Below, piece after piece: positions 1 to 7,600 of a DNA stretch of 59,943 nucleotides. Numbering within the stretch: the first letter of the stretch is position 1; each line of letters begins with the position of its first letter. The translations under genes and the position numbers were made by a program. Source of the stretch: an uncultured Clostridia bacterium. GTDB taxonomy: Bacteria; Bacillota; Clostridia; Oscillospirales; Acutalibacteraceae. Location of the stretch: contig CANRPD010000007.1 of NCBI GenBank assembly GCA_947632385.1, positions 1-59,943 on the forward strand, given 5' to 3'. The notes under the pieces were generated by a model. It was not told where the DNA came from. It made no database searches and worked only from the letters and a program-made list of their open reading frames with translations.

Positions 1-21
1 ACGACCTCATAAACGGAACTG

Positions 22-45
22 CGGCATGACCGAAACCATGCCGCA
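22..45. other. Perfect inverted repeat
   Basis: GCGGCATG and CATGCCGC flank an 8-nt spacer. There is no T-tract on either side, so it is not a clear terminator. It lies between the acpP stop and the window edge; its role is unknown. Confidence 0.4.
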
Positions 46-75
46 CTCCGAAAACAATCTGAACTTGTTTTATTG

Positions 76-107
76 GACGCCGCCATCCGGGCGTTTTCCT
101 TTTTTAT
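76..107 (+). terminator. Rho-independent terminator of a plus-strand gene left of the window
   Basis: A GACGCC/GGGCGT stem with a loop of about 8 nt is followed directly by a T-rich tract at 94-106. The T-run is on the plus strand, so it should end a plus-strand transcript entering from outside the window, converging on acpP. Confidence 0.5.
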
Positions 108-120
108 TGAGGTTGTCGTC

Positions 121-357
121 TTACTCGCCGTCGGTATTGGACTCGATAAACTCCACCACATCGCCCACGGTCTTCATGTTCTCGATCTCCTCGTCGGGGA
201 ACTCCACACCAAACGTATCCTCAATGGACATCACCAGATCTACCACATCCAGCGAATCGGCCCCCAGGTCATCTGCCAAGGTGCTTTCCATTGTGACGTT
301 TTCGGGATCCAGATCCAGCTGATTGCACAGGATATCCCGGATCTTCTCGAATACCAT
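121..357 (-). CDS. acpP: Acyl carrier protein
   Basis: A 78-residue acidic protein carries acyl chains for type II fatty-acid synthesis in the cytoplasm. The phosphopantetheine attachment motif is Asp-Ser-Leu with Ser35 (GADSLDVV), in the usual four-helix ACP length with the typical LADDLGADSLD context. An AAGGAGG-type ribosome site precedes the ATG. It stands alone here, divergent from aroE, and has its own consensus promoter at 486-514. Family assignment is secure. Its pathway role is inferred because no other fab gene is in view. Confidence 0.97.
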   Translation of the reverse strand: MVFEKIRDILCNQLDLDPENVTMESTLADDLGADSLDVVDLVMSIEDTFGVEFPDEEIENMKTVGDVVEFIESNTDGE

Positions 358-485
358 ATCATAACCTCCTTACCTTCAGAATTCCTACCCGTATCTGGAC
401 AAACGGCCCCCAGCGTGGTACAATGTGTCTATCCCAGGGGACCGGCAGTCTCCCCGCGGCGAAGTTTGCCGCCGGTGTTATCCCT

Positions 486-514
486 ATTGTATTGACTGCC
501 TGTGCCTTTGTCAA
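486..514 (-). promoter_or_regulatory. Sigma-A-type promoter for acpP
   Basis: On the minus strand, TTGACA (514-509) and TACAAT (491-486) are separated by exactly 17 nt. Transcription would start near 480, giving a leader of about 120 nt before acpP. Confidence 0.75.
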
Positions 515-565
515 CTACCCAGCGGAAAAAATTTTTTGGATCCGCTGTTTTTTGGAGGGACAGCC

Positions 566-1450
566 ATGCGCCCACTGCAGGCGGCCGTGATCGGCCATCC
601 CATCGGTCATACCATGTCGCCTTTTTTGCAGCGGCGGCTTTTTGAACTCTCTTCTCTCCCCATGGAGTACCATGTGTTGGATGTTCCGCAGCTTTCTGCG
701 GCGCTGCCGCAGCTTCGGGCGCTGGACTGCTTCAACGTGACGATTCCCCACAAGACTGCTTTGATCCCGTTCCTCGATGACATCACTCGGCAGGCCCGTC
801 TCTGCGGTTCGGTCAATACCGTGAAGGTGGAGAACGGAAAGCTGTACGGAACCACCACAGACGGGGAGGGCTTCTCCCGCGCGCTGGCCGCCAATGGCCT
901 TGCAGTGGGGGAGAGCGTGCTGCTCTTGGGCAACGGCGGGGCCGCTCGCGCGATCCTGTTTGAGCTGCTGTCCCGGCATCCAGGGATCTCTGTCACCGTG
1001 GTCTGCCGGGATGTCTCCCTGGAAAAAGCCGGCGCTCTTTGCCGGGAGGCGCAGACCTTTGCCGTCTCGGAAGGCGGCTCGGTCGACCAAGTGGAGCTCA
1101 TGACCTACACCCAGCTGGAGGCAGGCTCCGATCGGTACTCGCTGGCCGTCAACACCACCAGTCTGGGGATGTACCCCCATGTGGATGGGTGTCCGCTCAG
1201 TCGGAAGACCCTGGCCCGGTGCGGCGGTGCTTTTGATGCGGTGTTTAATCCCAGGCGCACCCGCTTTTTGTGTTTGGCAGCAGATCTAGGTCTGCCGTAT
1301 GGAGAGGGCTTTGACATGCTGGTGTATCAGGCAGCGGCTTCCCATCGTTTCTGGTTCGGCTCTCAGTTCGATGAGGAAGCGCTCCGGGACCTCTGCCGGG
1401 AGGGCAAGGCACAAATGGATTTGCTTTTTGAGGAGGAACGGCACCGATGA
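566..1450 (+). CDS. aroE: Shikimate dehydrogenase
   Basis: The enzyme reduces 3-dehydroshikimate to shikimate with NADPH. The open frame extends upstream to 425, but the ATG at 566 follows TTTGGAGGGA and begins the canonical AVIGHPIGHTMSP substrate-binding segment, giving 294 residues, normal for the family. NVTIPHK carries the catalytic Lys, followed by GSVNTV, and LGNGGAARAI is the nucleotide-binding glycine loop in the second half. The stop overlaps the aroK start (ATGA), so the two are likely translationally coupled. It is the first gene of the aromatic cluster. Confidence 0.96.
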   Translation: MRPLQAAVIGHPIGHTMSPFLQRRLFELSSLPMEYHVLDVPQLSAALPQLRALDCFNVTIPHKTALIPFLDDITRQARLCGSVNTVKVENGKLYGTTTDGEGFSRALAANGLAVGESVLLLGNGGAARAILFELLSRHPGISVTVVCRDVSLEKAGALCREAQTFAVSEGGSVDQVELMTYTQLEAGSDRYSLAVNTTSLGMYPHVDGCPLSRKTLARCGGAFDAVFNPRRTRFLCLAADLGLPYGEGFDMLVYQAAASHRFWFGSQFDEEALRDLCREGKAQMDLLFEEERHR

Positions 1451-1989
1451 TCCATACATTGGCCCTTTGCGGGTTTATGGGCTGCGGAAAAACAACGGTG
1501 GGGAAAGAGGCAGCCCGCCAGCTGGGCTGGCGTTTCCTCGACCTGGACGATTTCATTGAGGAACGGGAAGGAATGACCATTTCGGAGATCTTCTCTAAAT
1601 ACGGCGAATCCGGATTTCGTCAGCGGGAGAACCGTGCCCTGCAGGAGATCCTGAGCACGGAGGACGCCGTACTGGCCCTGGGCGGCGGCACGGTCCTGTT
1701 CCAGAACAATATAGCGGTCCTTCACCGTTCCGGCGCACGGATCGTCCTGTTGGATGCCCCGTTGCCCGTTTTGCAGCGCCGGCTGCGCAGAGATACGCAG
1801 CGCCCACTGCTCCAGCGTCCGGATCGGGAAACCTTCATCAACCAGCTTTTTGCGCAGCGGATGCCCCTGTACCGCGCAGCTTCGGATGCCGTGGTGCGCA
1901 TCACTGGGGTGCCGGAAAAGACGGCCGCGCTGTTGGTCGAATTGGTCCGCAGCCCGGATCGAGCGCTGGAACAATCAGATACTACTTGA
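1447..1989 (+). CDS. aroK: Shikimate kinase
   Basis: It phosphorylates shikimate at the 3-hydroxyl with ATP. The Walker A loop GFMGCGKTT lies at residues 9-17, DLDDFIE matches the Mg/shikimate-binding DxD region, and LALGGGT is the shikimate-binding glycine segment. FRQRENRALQE is the conserved shikimate-contact region. At 180 residues it has typical length. It overlaps aroE by 4 nt. Its last codons contain the -35 box of the strong promoter for aroF onward, so aroE-aroK and the downstream genes can be expressed separately. Confidence 0.96.
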   Translation: MIHTLALCGFMGCGKTTVGKEAARQLGWRFLDLDDFIEEREGMTISEIFSKYGESGFRQRENRALQEILSTEDAVLALGGGTVLFQNNIAVLHRSGARIVLLDAPLPVLQRRLRRDTQRPLLQRPDRETFINQLFAQRMPLYRAASDAVVRITGVPEKTAALLVELVRSPDRALEQSDTT

Positions 1990-2014
1990 CAATCGGCACG
2001 AATTGTGCTAAACT
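1986..2014 (+). promoter_or_regulatory. Strong promoter for the aroF-tyrA-aroB-aroA-aroC-pheA transcript
   Basis: TTGACA (1986-1991) and TAAACT (2009-2014) are separated by 17 nt, with an extended TG one base upstream of the -10. The -35 overlaps the aroK stop codon. The predicted start is near 2021, followed by about 260 nt of leader before aroF. Confidence 0.8.
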
Positions 2015-2025
2015 TTGCCCCATAA

Positions 2026-2041
2026 ACGGGATTGATCCCGT
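2026..2041 (+). promoter_or_regulatory. Perfect palindrome at the predicted transcript start
   Basis: ACGGGAT-TG-ATCCCGT is a perfect 7-base inverted repeat lying a few bases after the predicted transcription start and just before the leader-peptide ribosome site. It could be a 5' RNA hairpin that stabilises the leader or an operator for a repressor; the sequence alone does not decide. Confidence 0.45.
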
Positions 2042-2059
2042 CGGAAAGGTCTTTCGTTT

Positions 2060-2173
2060 ATGTCCATGCAGCGCATTTCCCGATTTTACAGCTACTATTA
2101 CCGCCCGCGATTTCCCTTCGCTCGGGCTTTTTATGCTGGAAAAAACATGGTGGCTGCGCTCTTTGCCGGATAA
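2060..2173 (+). CDS. Phe/Tyr-rich attenuator leader peptide
   Basis: A 37-codon ORF starts 10 nt after GGAAAGG. The peptide begins MSMQRISRFYSYYYRPRF and continues PFARAFYAGKNMV to a TAA at 2171-2173. Ten of 37 residues are aromatic: Tyr at 10, 12, 13, 14 and 25; Phe at 9, 18, 20, 24 and 35. It lies between a strong promoter and a terminator in front of aroF. The logic matches leader peptides such as enteric PheL, where stalling on scarce charged tRNA-Phe or tRNA-Tyr sets read-through. It has no sequence resemblance to PheL beyond composition that I can see. Confidence 0.8.
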   Translation: MSMQRISRFYSYYYRPRFPFARAFYAGKNMVAALFAG

Positions 2174-2254
2174 ACGGATCCGCCTTTCCCATCGGGATCT
2201 GGACCCAACAAGCAGATTTTAGCGGAGCAGTCCATGGCTCCGCTTTATTTTTGC
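2153..2254 (+). promoter_or_regulatory. Attenuator: antiterminator arm and intrinsic terminator upstream of aroF
   Basis: The terminator stem AGCGGAGC (2221-2228) pairs with GCTCCGCT (2237-2244) around an 8-nt loop and is followed by TTATTTTTG. GCTGCGCT at 2153-2160, inside leader codons 32-34, can pair with the same 5' arm at 7 of 8 positions (one G-G mismatch), giving a competing antiterminator. A ribosome finishing the leader would cover 2153-2160; one stalled at codons 9-25 (2084-2134) would leave it free. A separate hairpin, CGGATCC (2175-2181) with GGATCTG (2195-2201), lies between. The base pairing is read directly; the regulation is inferred. Confidence 0.72.
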
Positions 2255-2280
2255 AAAAAAAACGAAAGGAGAACGATCCT

Positions 2281-3294
2281 ATGATCATCGTTCTGAAACC
2301 GAATCAAAAGCAGGAGGTCATCGACCAATTCGTCCAAAAGCTCACCAGCCGCTACGATGTAAAGGTGAACACCTGGGTGGGCACCCAGAGCACCGTGCTG
2401 GGCCTCATTGGCGATACCGTTTCCATCGACAGCGAATACATCGAGGCCCAGGATTTTGTGGAAAGCGTAAAGCGCGTCCAGGAGCCGTATAAGAAGGCCA
2501 ACCGGAAGTTCCATCCTGAGGATACGGTCATCACTCTGCCGGGCGGGCAGCGCATCGGCGGCGGGGGCCTGGCCCTCATCGCAGGGCCCTGCTCGGTGGA
2601 GAGCGAGGAACAGATCTGCTTTGTCGCTGAAAAGGTCAAGGAAAGCGGCGCCTCGTTCCTGCGGGGCGGTGCATTCAAGCCCCGGACCTCGCCCTATTCC
2701 TTCCAGGGCATGCAGGGAGAAGGCCTCCGACTCCTTTCCGAGGCCAAGCGGCGCACCGGTCTGCCCATCGTTACAGAGATCATGAGCATCGACCATCTGC
2801 CCCTGTTCGAGGATGTGGACGTGGTCCAGGTAGGCGCCCGGAATATGCAGAATTTTGAGCTTTTAAAGGAGCTGGGCAAGATCCGCAAACCCATCCTCCT
2901 GAAGCGGGGTCTCGCCAACACCATCGAGGAGCTGCTCATGAGCGCGGAGTACATCATGGCAGGCGGCAACGAGCAGGTCATCCTGTGCGAACGGGGCATC
3001 CGCACCTATGAGACCATCACGCGCAACACCCTGGATATCTCGGCGGTGCCGGTGCTCAAGCGCTTGACGCATCTGCCTGTGGTGGTGGATCCCAGTCATG
3101 CGTCCGGACTCAACTGGCTCATCGAGCCCCTGGCCCTGGCGGCCGCGGCGGTCAGCGCCGACGGGCTGATCATCGAAGTACACAATGATCCCAGCCATGC
3201 CCTGTGTGACGGAGCCCAGTCCATCACCCCTGCCCAGTTCGACGTGCTGGCCGGCAAGGTGAGAGCGGTCTCCAGCCTGGTACAGACCCTATGA
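2281..3294 (+). CDS. aroF: 3-deoxy-7-phosphoheptulonate (DAHP) synthase, type I-beta
   Basis: It joins phosphoenolpyruvate and erythrose-4-phosphate, the committed first step of aromatic synthesis. The frame is open from 2032, but the ATG at 2281 after AAAGGAG starts MIIVLKPNQ, giving 337 residues. Residues 1 to about 70 form the ferredoxin-like regulatory domain of the I-beta (Thermotoga-like) class. The barrel follows, with IAGPCSVES, FKPRTSPYSFQG, ILLKRG and VDPSHASG motifs for PEP/metal binding. It is first behind the attenuator, as expected for a flux-controlling enzyme. The stop overlaps the tyrA start. Confidence 0.96.
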   Translation: MIIVLKPNQKQEVIDQFVQKLTSRYDVKVNTWVGTQSTVLGLIGDTVSIDSEYIEAQDFVESVKRVQEPYKKANRKFHPEDTVITLPGGQRIGGGGLALIAGPCSVESEEQICFVAEKVKESGASFLRGGAFKPRTSPYSFQGMQGEGLRLLSEAKRRTGLPIVTEIMSIDHLPLFEDVDVVQVGARNMQNFELLKELGKIRKPILLKRGLANTIEELLMSAEYIMAGGNEQVILCERGIRTYETITRNTLDISAVPVLKRLTHLPVVVDPSHASGLNWLIEPLALAAAAVSADGLIIEVHNDPSHALCDGAQSITPAQFDVLAGKVRAVSSLVQTL

Positions 3295-4124
3295 ATGAGA
3301 CGATCGTCATCGTGGGCCTGGGCCTGATCGGCGGGTCCATTGCAAAAGCGCTCCGTGGGGCCGGCAGCTGCCGGGTTTTGGGCATGGATCTGGACGAAGA
3401 CGTTCTGTTGGATGCCATTTCCTGCGGGGCCATCGCCGAAAAGGCCGGCGTGGAGGACTTGAAGTCCGCAGACCTAGTTTACCTCTGCCTCTACCCCAAA
3501 GAGGCGCTGGAGTTTGCGCAAAAATACGGTCCCTTGCTCAAGGAGGGCTGCGTCCTCACCGACACCTGCGGCGTCAAGGCCGAGATCTGTGCGGGATTGT
3601 CTTCCCTGCAGGGCACCGGAAAATATGTCTTTGTGGGCGGACATCCCATGGCCGGCAAAGAGCACAGCGGCTTTGCCGCCAGCGACGGAGGTCTGTTTGC
3701 CGGTGCGTCCTATATCGTCACGCCCTGCGGCGCGCCGGACTGGGCCGTGGAAAAGGTCCTGAGCTACGCCAGACGAATGGGCTTTGGCAAATTCGTCACC
3801 ACCACCCCAGAGCGCCACGACCGTGCCATTGCCTTTACCAGTCAGACGCCCCATGTGCTGGCCTGCGCCTATGTGATGAGCCCGCGCTGCCCGGAGCACC
3901 ACGGTTTTTCCGCCGGCAGCTACCGGGACGTGTCCCGCGTAGCTGATATCAACAGCGCCCTCTGGACCCGCCTGTTCCTCATGAACCGGGGCGCATTGGT
4001 GGAGGAATTGGACGAGCTCACCCGCAACCTGGGCCTGTTCCGGGATGCCGTGGCAGCGGGAGACGAGCCCGCTCTGCGCAGCCTGTTGGAGAAGGCTCGG
4101 GCCATCAAAACGACGCAGGGATAG
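3291..4124 (+). CDS. tyrA: Prephenate dehydrogenase
   Basis: It oxidatively decarboxylates prephenate to 4-hydroxyphenylpyruvate, the precursor of tyrosine. The N-terminal Rossmann loop is VGLGLIGGSIAKAL (residues 8-21), and GGHPMAGKEHSGF carries the catalytic His region. At 277 residues it has no C-terminal ACT domain and no fused chorismate mutase, so Tyr control probably acts elsewhere, plausibly at the upstream attenuator. It overlaps the aroF stop by 4 nt. Confidence 0.94.
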   Translation: MNETIVIVGLGLIGGSIAKALRGAGSCRVLGMDLDEDVLLDAISCGAIAEKAGVEDLKSADLVYLCLYPKEALEFAQKYGPLLKEGCVLTDTCGVKAEICAGLSSLQGTGKYVFVGGHPMAGKEHSGFAASDGGLFAGASYIVTPCGAPDWAVEKVLSYARRMGFGKFVTTTPERHDRAIAFTSQTPHVLACAYVMSPRCPEHHGFSAGSYRDVSRVADINSALWTRLFLMNRGALVEELDELTRNLGLFRDAVAAGDEPALRSLLEKARAIKTTQG

Positions 4125-4136
4125 GGAGGAGAGCCC

Positions 4137-5180
4137 ATGGAGATCCAAGTGCATACTGCACCAGCCTATTCGGTGTCCATCGAACACGGCCTGTTGGACC
4201 GTACCGGAGAGCAGGTCGCTGCCCTCCGCAAGTCTGGCACCCGTGTCATGATCTTCAGCGATAACAACGTGTATCCCCTCTACGGGGAACGTGTCCGGAA
4301 AAGCCTTCAAGCAGCAGGCCTCGTGCCGTTTTCCTACGTTTTCCCCGCAGGAGAGAGCCACAAACAGCTTTCCACGGTGCTGGAAATGTACCGCGCCCTC
4401 AGCGAAGCCGGCTTGACCCGCACCGACCTGGTGCTGACATTAGGCGGCGGCGTGGTGGGGGATATGGGCGGCTTTGCCGCAGCCACCTTCCTGCGGGGCG
4501 TTTCCTTCGTGCAGGTCCCCACCTCGCTGGTGGCGCAGGTGGACGCCAGCGTGGGGGGCAAGACGGCCGTGGACCTGCCCTTTGGGAAAAACCTGGTGGG
4601 TGCGTTCCATCAGCCCGCTGCGGTGCTGGTGGACCCCGATACCCTGCAGACGCTGCCATCCCGTCACCTGTGCGATGGGATGGGGGAGGTCATCAAGCAC
4701 GGGTGCATCGGCGATCCCGAGCTCTTTGCCGCTTTGGAAGCGGGCACGGCTCTGGATGACTTGGAAGCACTGTTGGGCCGAAACATCCAGTGCAAACGCC
4801 GGTTCGTGGAAGCGGATACCCTGGACCGCGGCGAACGCATGAAGCTCAATTTCGGCCACACCTTTGGCCATGCCCTGGAAAAACTCCACGGCTTTTCCGG
4901 CCTCACTCACGGCGAAGCGGTGGGGATCGGCATGGTGCTGGCCTGCCGGGTGGGCGCGCGTCTGGGGATCACGCCTCCGGGATTGGAAGATCGGATCGCC
5001 CAGGTGCTGTCCCGATACAGCCTCCCTACCCAGACCGCCTTCCCGTGGGAGGAACTGGTGGCAGCCACCGCTCTCGACAAGAAGAGCGCCGGGTATGAGC
5101 TGCGGCTGATCCTGCTCCGGAACATCGGCGAAAGCGTGATCTATCCCGTGCGCCGGGAAACGCTGGCCGCACTCTTTTAG
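4137..5180 (+). CDS. aroB: 3-dehydroquinate synthase
   Basis: It cyclises DAHP to 3-dehydroquinate with Zn and catalytic NAD. Visible motifs are the NAD-binding GGGVVGDMGGFAAATFLRG, VPTSLVAQVDASVGGK, and the metal ligand in GMGEVIKHG with a second in NFGHTFGHALE. The 347-residue length is typical. A GGGAGGAGAG site precedes the ATG, 12 nt after the tyrA stop. The next enzyme, 3-dehydroquinate dehydratase (aroD/aroQ), is not in this cluster. Confidence 0.97.
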   Translation: MEIQVHTAPAYSVSIEHGLLDRTGEQVAALRKSGTRVMIFSDNNVYPLYGERVRKSLQAAGLVPFSYVFPAGESHKQLSTVLEMYRALSEAGLTRTDLVLTLGGGVVGDMGGFAAATFLRGVSFVQVPTSLVAQVDASVGGKTAVDLPFGKNLVGAFHQPAAVLVDPDTLQTLPSRHLCDGMGEVIKHGCIGDPELFAALEAGTALDDLEALLGRNIQCKRRFVEADTLDRGERMKLNFGHTFGHALEKLHGFSGLTHGEAVGIGMVLACRVGARLGITPPGLEDRIAQVLSRYSLPTQTAFPWEELVAATALDKKSAGYELRLILLRNIGESVIYPVRRETLAALF

Positions 5181-5199
5181 ACGAAAGGAGACGGTTCCC

Positions 5200-6501
5200 A
5201 TGGTGGTGTATACCCCGGGCTTTTCCGGCGGCACCGTGACCCTTCCACCTAGCAAAAGCGCCGCCCACCGGGCCCTGCTGTGTGCCGCCCTTTCCCGGGG
5301 CCGGTGCACGGTGCGCCCCATCATCGACAGCGACGACATGCAGGCGACCTTGAGGGCGATGGAAGCATTGGGCGTTCTCGTTCAGTACGATCCCACCCAG
5401 CAGACTGTTCGACTGGATGCTTCCGGACTGGGCAGACCCGGAGGGGGAGAGATCGACTGCCTGGAATCCGGTTCCACCCTGCGTTTTCTCATCCCCATTG
5501 CAGCGGCTCTGGGCGGCGATTACCGCTTTGTGGGCCGAGGCCGGCTGCCCCAGCGGCCTCTCGGCGTGTACCGGGACTTGCTGCCCCTCCATGGGGTCGC
5601 CGTGCGTTCCCAGGGCGGCCTTCCGCTGGAGATCTCCGGCAGGCTGCTCCCGGGCGCCTTCCGTCTCCCCGGAGATGTCAGCTCCCAGTTTATTACCGGT
5701 TTGCTGCTGGCGCTGCCCCTCCTGGAGGCGGACAGCACCCTCCAGCTGACCTCCCCGCTGGAGTCCGCCGGATACGTGGATCTGACCTGTAGGGTCCTAG
5801 AAGAGTTCGGGGTCACCACCCTCTCCGTGCCCGGCGGCTGGACCGTTCCCGGGCAGCAGGCATTTTCCGCCGGGTCGTACACCGTGGAGGGCGATTGGTC
5901 CCAGGCGGCGTTCTTCCTCTGCATGGCCGCGCTGGATCCCGCTGGTCACCCGGTCCACCTGGTGGGGCTCCGGCCTGATTCCACCCAGGGCGACCGGGCC
6001 TGCGCTGACCTCTTTGGGGCTTTTGGGGTCTCGATCACCTGGGAAAACAGCGTCCTAACCGCGCAAAATACCCGGGCCCAGGAGCCTCATGGGGGCCTTT
6101 CCGGTCAGGTCATCGACGTGTCCCAGATCCCGGACCTGGCCCCTGCCCTGGCGGTATGTGGCGCTTTTGCCCGGGGAGAGACCCGTCTGATCAATGCAGC
6201 CCGCCTGCGACTGAAGGAAAGCGACCGCCTGGCCGCCATGGAGCAGGCCATTTTGGCCTTGGGCGGGCAGGCCCGTGCCACGGAGGACGCCCTGCTCCTC
6301 ATCGGACAGACCACCTTCCCCGGCGGCCGGGCCCTGGGCATGCAGGATCACCGGGTCGTCATGGCTCTGGCGGCCTTGGCGCTGCGGGCCAGCGGACCGG
6401 TGGAGGTCACAGACGCCTACAGCATCCGCAAAAGCTATCCCGGCTTTTTTGAAGATTTCCGAAGGTTAGGAGGAAACGCCCATGTCATCCATGTGGGGTG
6501 A
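5200..6501 (+). CDS. aroA: 3-phosphoshikimate 1-carboxyvinyltransferase (EPSP synthase)
   Basis: It transfers the enolpyruvyl group from PEP to shikimate-3-phosphate. The N-terminal LPPSKSAAHRAL segment is the PEP/S3P site, ESGSTLRFLIPIAAALGG is the conserved loop, and RLKESDRLAAM is near the end; 433 residues is normal. AAAGGAG lies upstream of the ATG. The 3' end overlaps aroC by 20 nt, giving tight coupling. Confidence 0.96.
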   Translation: MVVYTPGFSGGTVTLPPSKSAAHRALLCAALSRGRCTVRPIIDSDDMQATLRAMEALGVLVQYDPTQQTVRLDASGLGRPGGGEIDCLESGSTLRFLIPIAAALGGDYRFVGRGRLPQRPLGVYRDLLPLHGVAVRSQGGLPLEISGRLLPGAFRLPGDVSSQFITGLLLALPLLEADSTLQLTSPLESAGYVDLTCRVLEEFGVTTLSVPGGWTVPGQQAFSAGSYTVEGDWSQAAFFLCMAALDPAGHPVHLVGLRPDSTQGDRACADLFGAFGVSITWENSVLTAQNTRAQEPHGGLSGQVIDVSQIPDLAPALAVCGAFARGETRLINAARLRLKESDRLAAMEQAILALGGQARATEDALLLIGQTTFPGGRALGMQDHRVVMALAALALRASGPVEVTDAYSIRKSYPGFFEDFRRLGGNAHVIHVG

Positions 6502-7600
6502 ACGCATCCGCATTTCTATTTTCGGCGGCAGCCATACGGCCGCCATTGGCGTCACGGTGGACGGCCTGCCTGCAGGCGAGCCCATCGACCTGGAAGCAGT
6601 CGCTCGTCAGATGGCCCGCCGGGCTCCGGGGACCACGCCCACCGCAACAGCCCGCCGGGAGTCCGACCGTCCCCAGATCCTCTGCGGGCTGCTGGACGGT
6701 GTGCTCACCGGCGCACCTCTCACCGCCGTCCTCGAAAACCGCGACACCCGCTCCAAAGACTACAGCGACCTCAAACGCCATCCCCGTCCCGGTCACGCGG
6801 ATTACACCGCGTTCGTCCGCTACGGCGGCTTCAATGACATTCGCGGCGGCGGACACTTTTCCGGCAGACTCACAGCGCCCCTGGTCTTTGCCGGTGCCGT
6901 TGCCCGGCAGATCCTGGCCCGGCGGGGCGTCTTTGCGGCGTCTCATGTGCTCTCTGTGGGCCCCGTGACGGACCGTTCCCTGGATCCCGTACAGCCGGAG
7001 CCCGCCCTCCTGGAGCGCCTCTCCCAGGAGACCTTCCCCGTCCTCGATCCCGCGGTCCGCACCTGGATGGAAGAAGCCATCGCCTCGGCCCGGGCCCAGG
7101 GAGACAGCCTGGGCGGTGTGGTGGAGGCTATAGTAGCTGGCCTGCCCGCCGGCTTGGGTGACCCCATGTTCGACGGCGTGGAGAACCTGTTCGCATCGCT
7201 GCTGTTCGGCATCCCCGCCGTCAAGGGCGTGGAATTCGGAGCCGGGTTTGCCGCCGCCGGGATGACCGGCAGTCAGAACAACGATCCCTTTTACACAGAC
7301 GGTTCCGGTTGCGTGCGCACCCGCGGCAATCACGCAGGGGGCAGCCTGGGGGGCATCACCACGGGGATGCCCGTGGTCTTCCGGGTGGCGTTCAAACCCA
7401 CCCCGTCCATCGCCCAGGAGCAGGAGACCGTGGATCTTTCCACCGGGGAGTCTGCCCGCCTGACGGTCTCCGGCCGGCACGATCCCTGCATCGTGCCTCG
7501 GGCGGCCCCGGTGGTGGAGGCCGCCGCCTGCCTGGCGGCGCTGGAACTCATGGCCCGGCAGGGCCTGTTGACACAGAGGAGGGGACCCCGTGGAGAATGA
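6482..7600 (+). CDS. aroC: Chorismate synthase
   Basis: It removes phosphate from EPSP to give chorismate, using reduced FMN. The N-terminus is MWGERIRISIFGGSHTAAIG with the conserved GxSH. RPGHADYTAFVRYG is the FMN-binding region, RGGGHFSGRLTAPLV the signature, and SGRHDPCIVPRAAPVVEA the C-terminal signature. It is 372 residues long. The GGAGG at 6470-6474 lies inside the aroA end. Confidence 0.96.
   Translation: MSSMWGERIRISIFGGSHTAAIGVTVDGLPAGEPIDLEAVARQMARRAPGTTPTATARRESDRPQILCGLLDGVLTGAPLTAVLENRDTRSKDYSDLKRHPRPGHADYTAFVRYGGFNDIRGGGHFSGRLTAPLVFAGAVARQILARRGVFAASHVLSVGPVTDRSLDPVQPEPALLERLSQETFPVLDPAVRTWMEEAIASARAQGDSLGGVVEAIVAGLPAGLGDPMFDGVENLFASLLFGIPAVKGVEFGAGFAAAGMTGSQNNDPFYTDGSGCVRTRGNHAGGSLGGITTGMPVVFRVAFKPTPSIAQEQETVDLSTGESARLTVSGRHDPCIVPRAAPVVEAAACLAALELMARQGLLTQRRGPRGE

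Noticed and set aside
2015..2280. T-box riboswitch before aroF
   Set aside because: No T-box AGGGUGGNACCGCG-like sequence or specifier stem was seen; the aromatic leader ORF and competing hairpins explain the region better.
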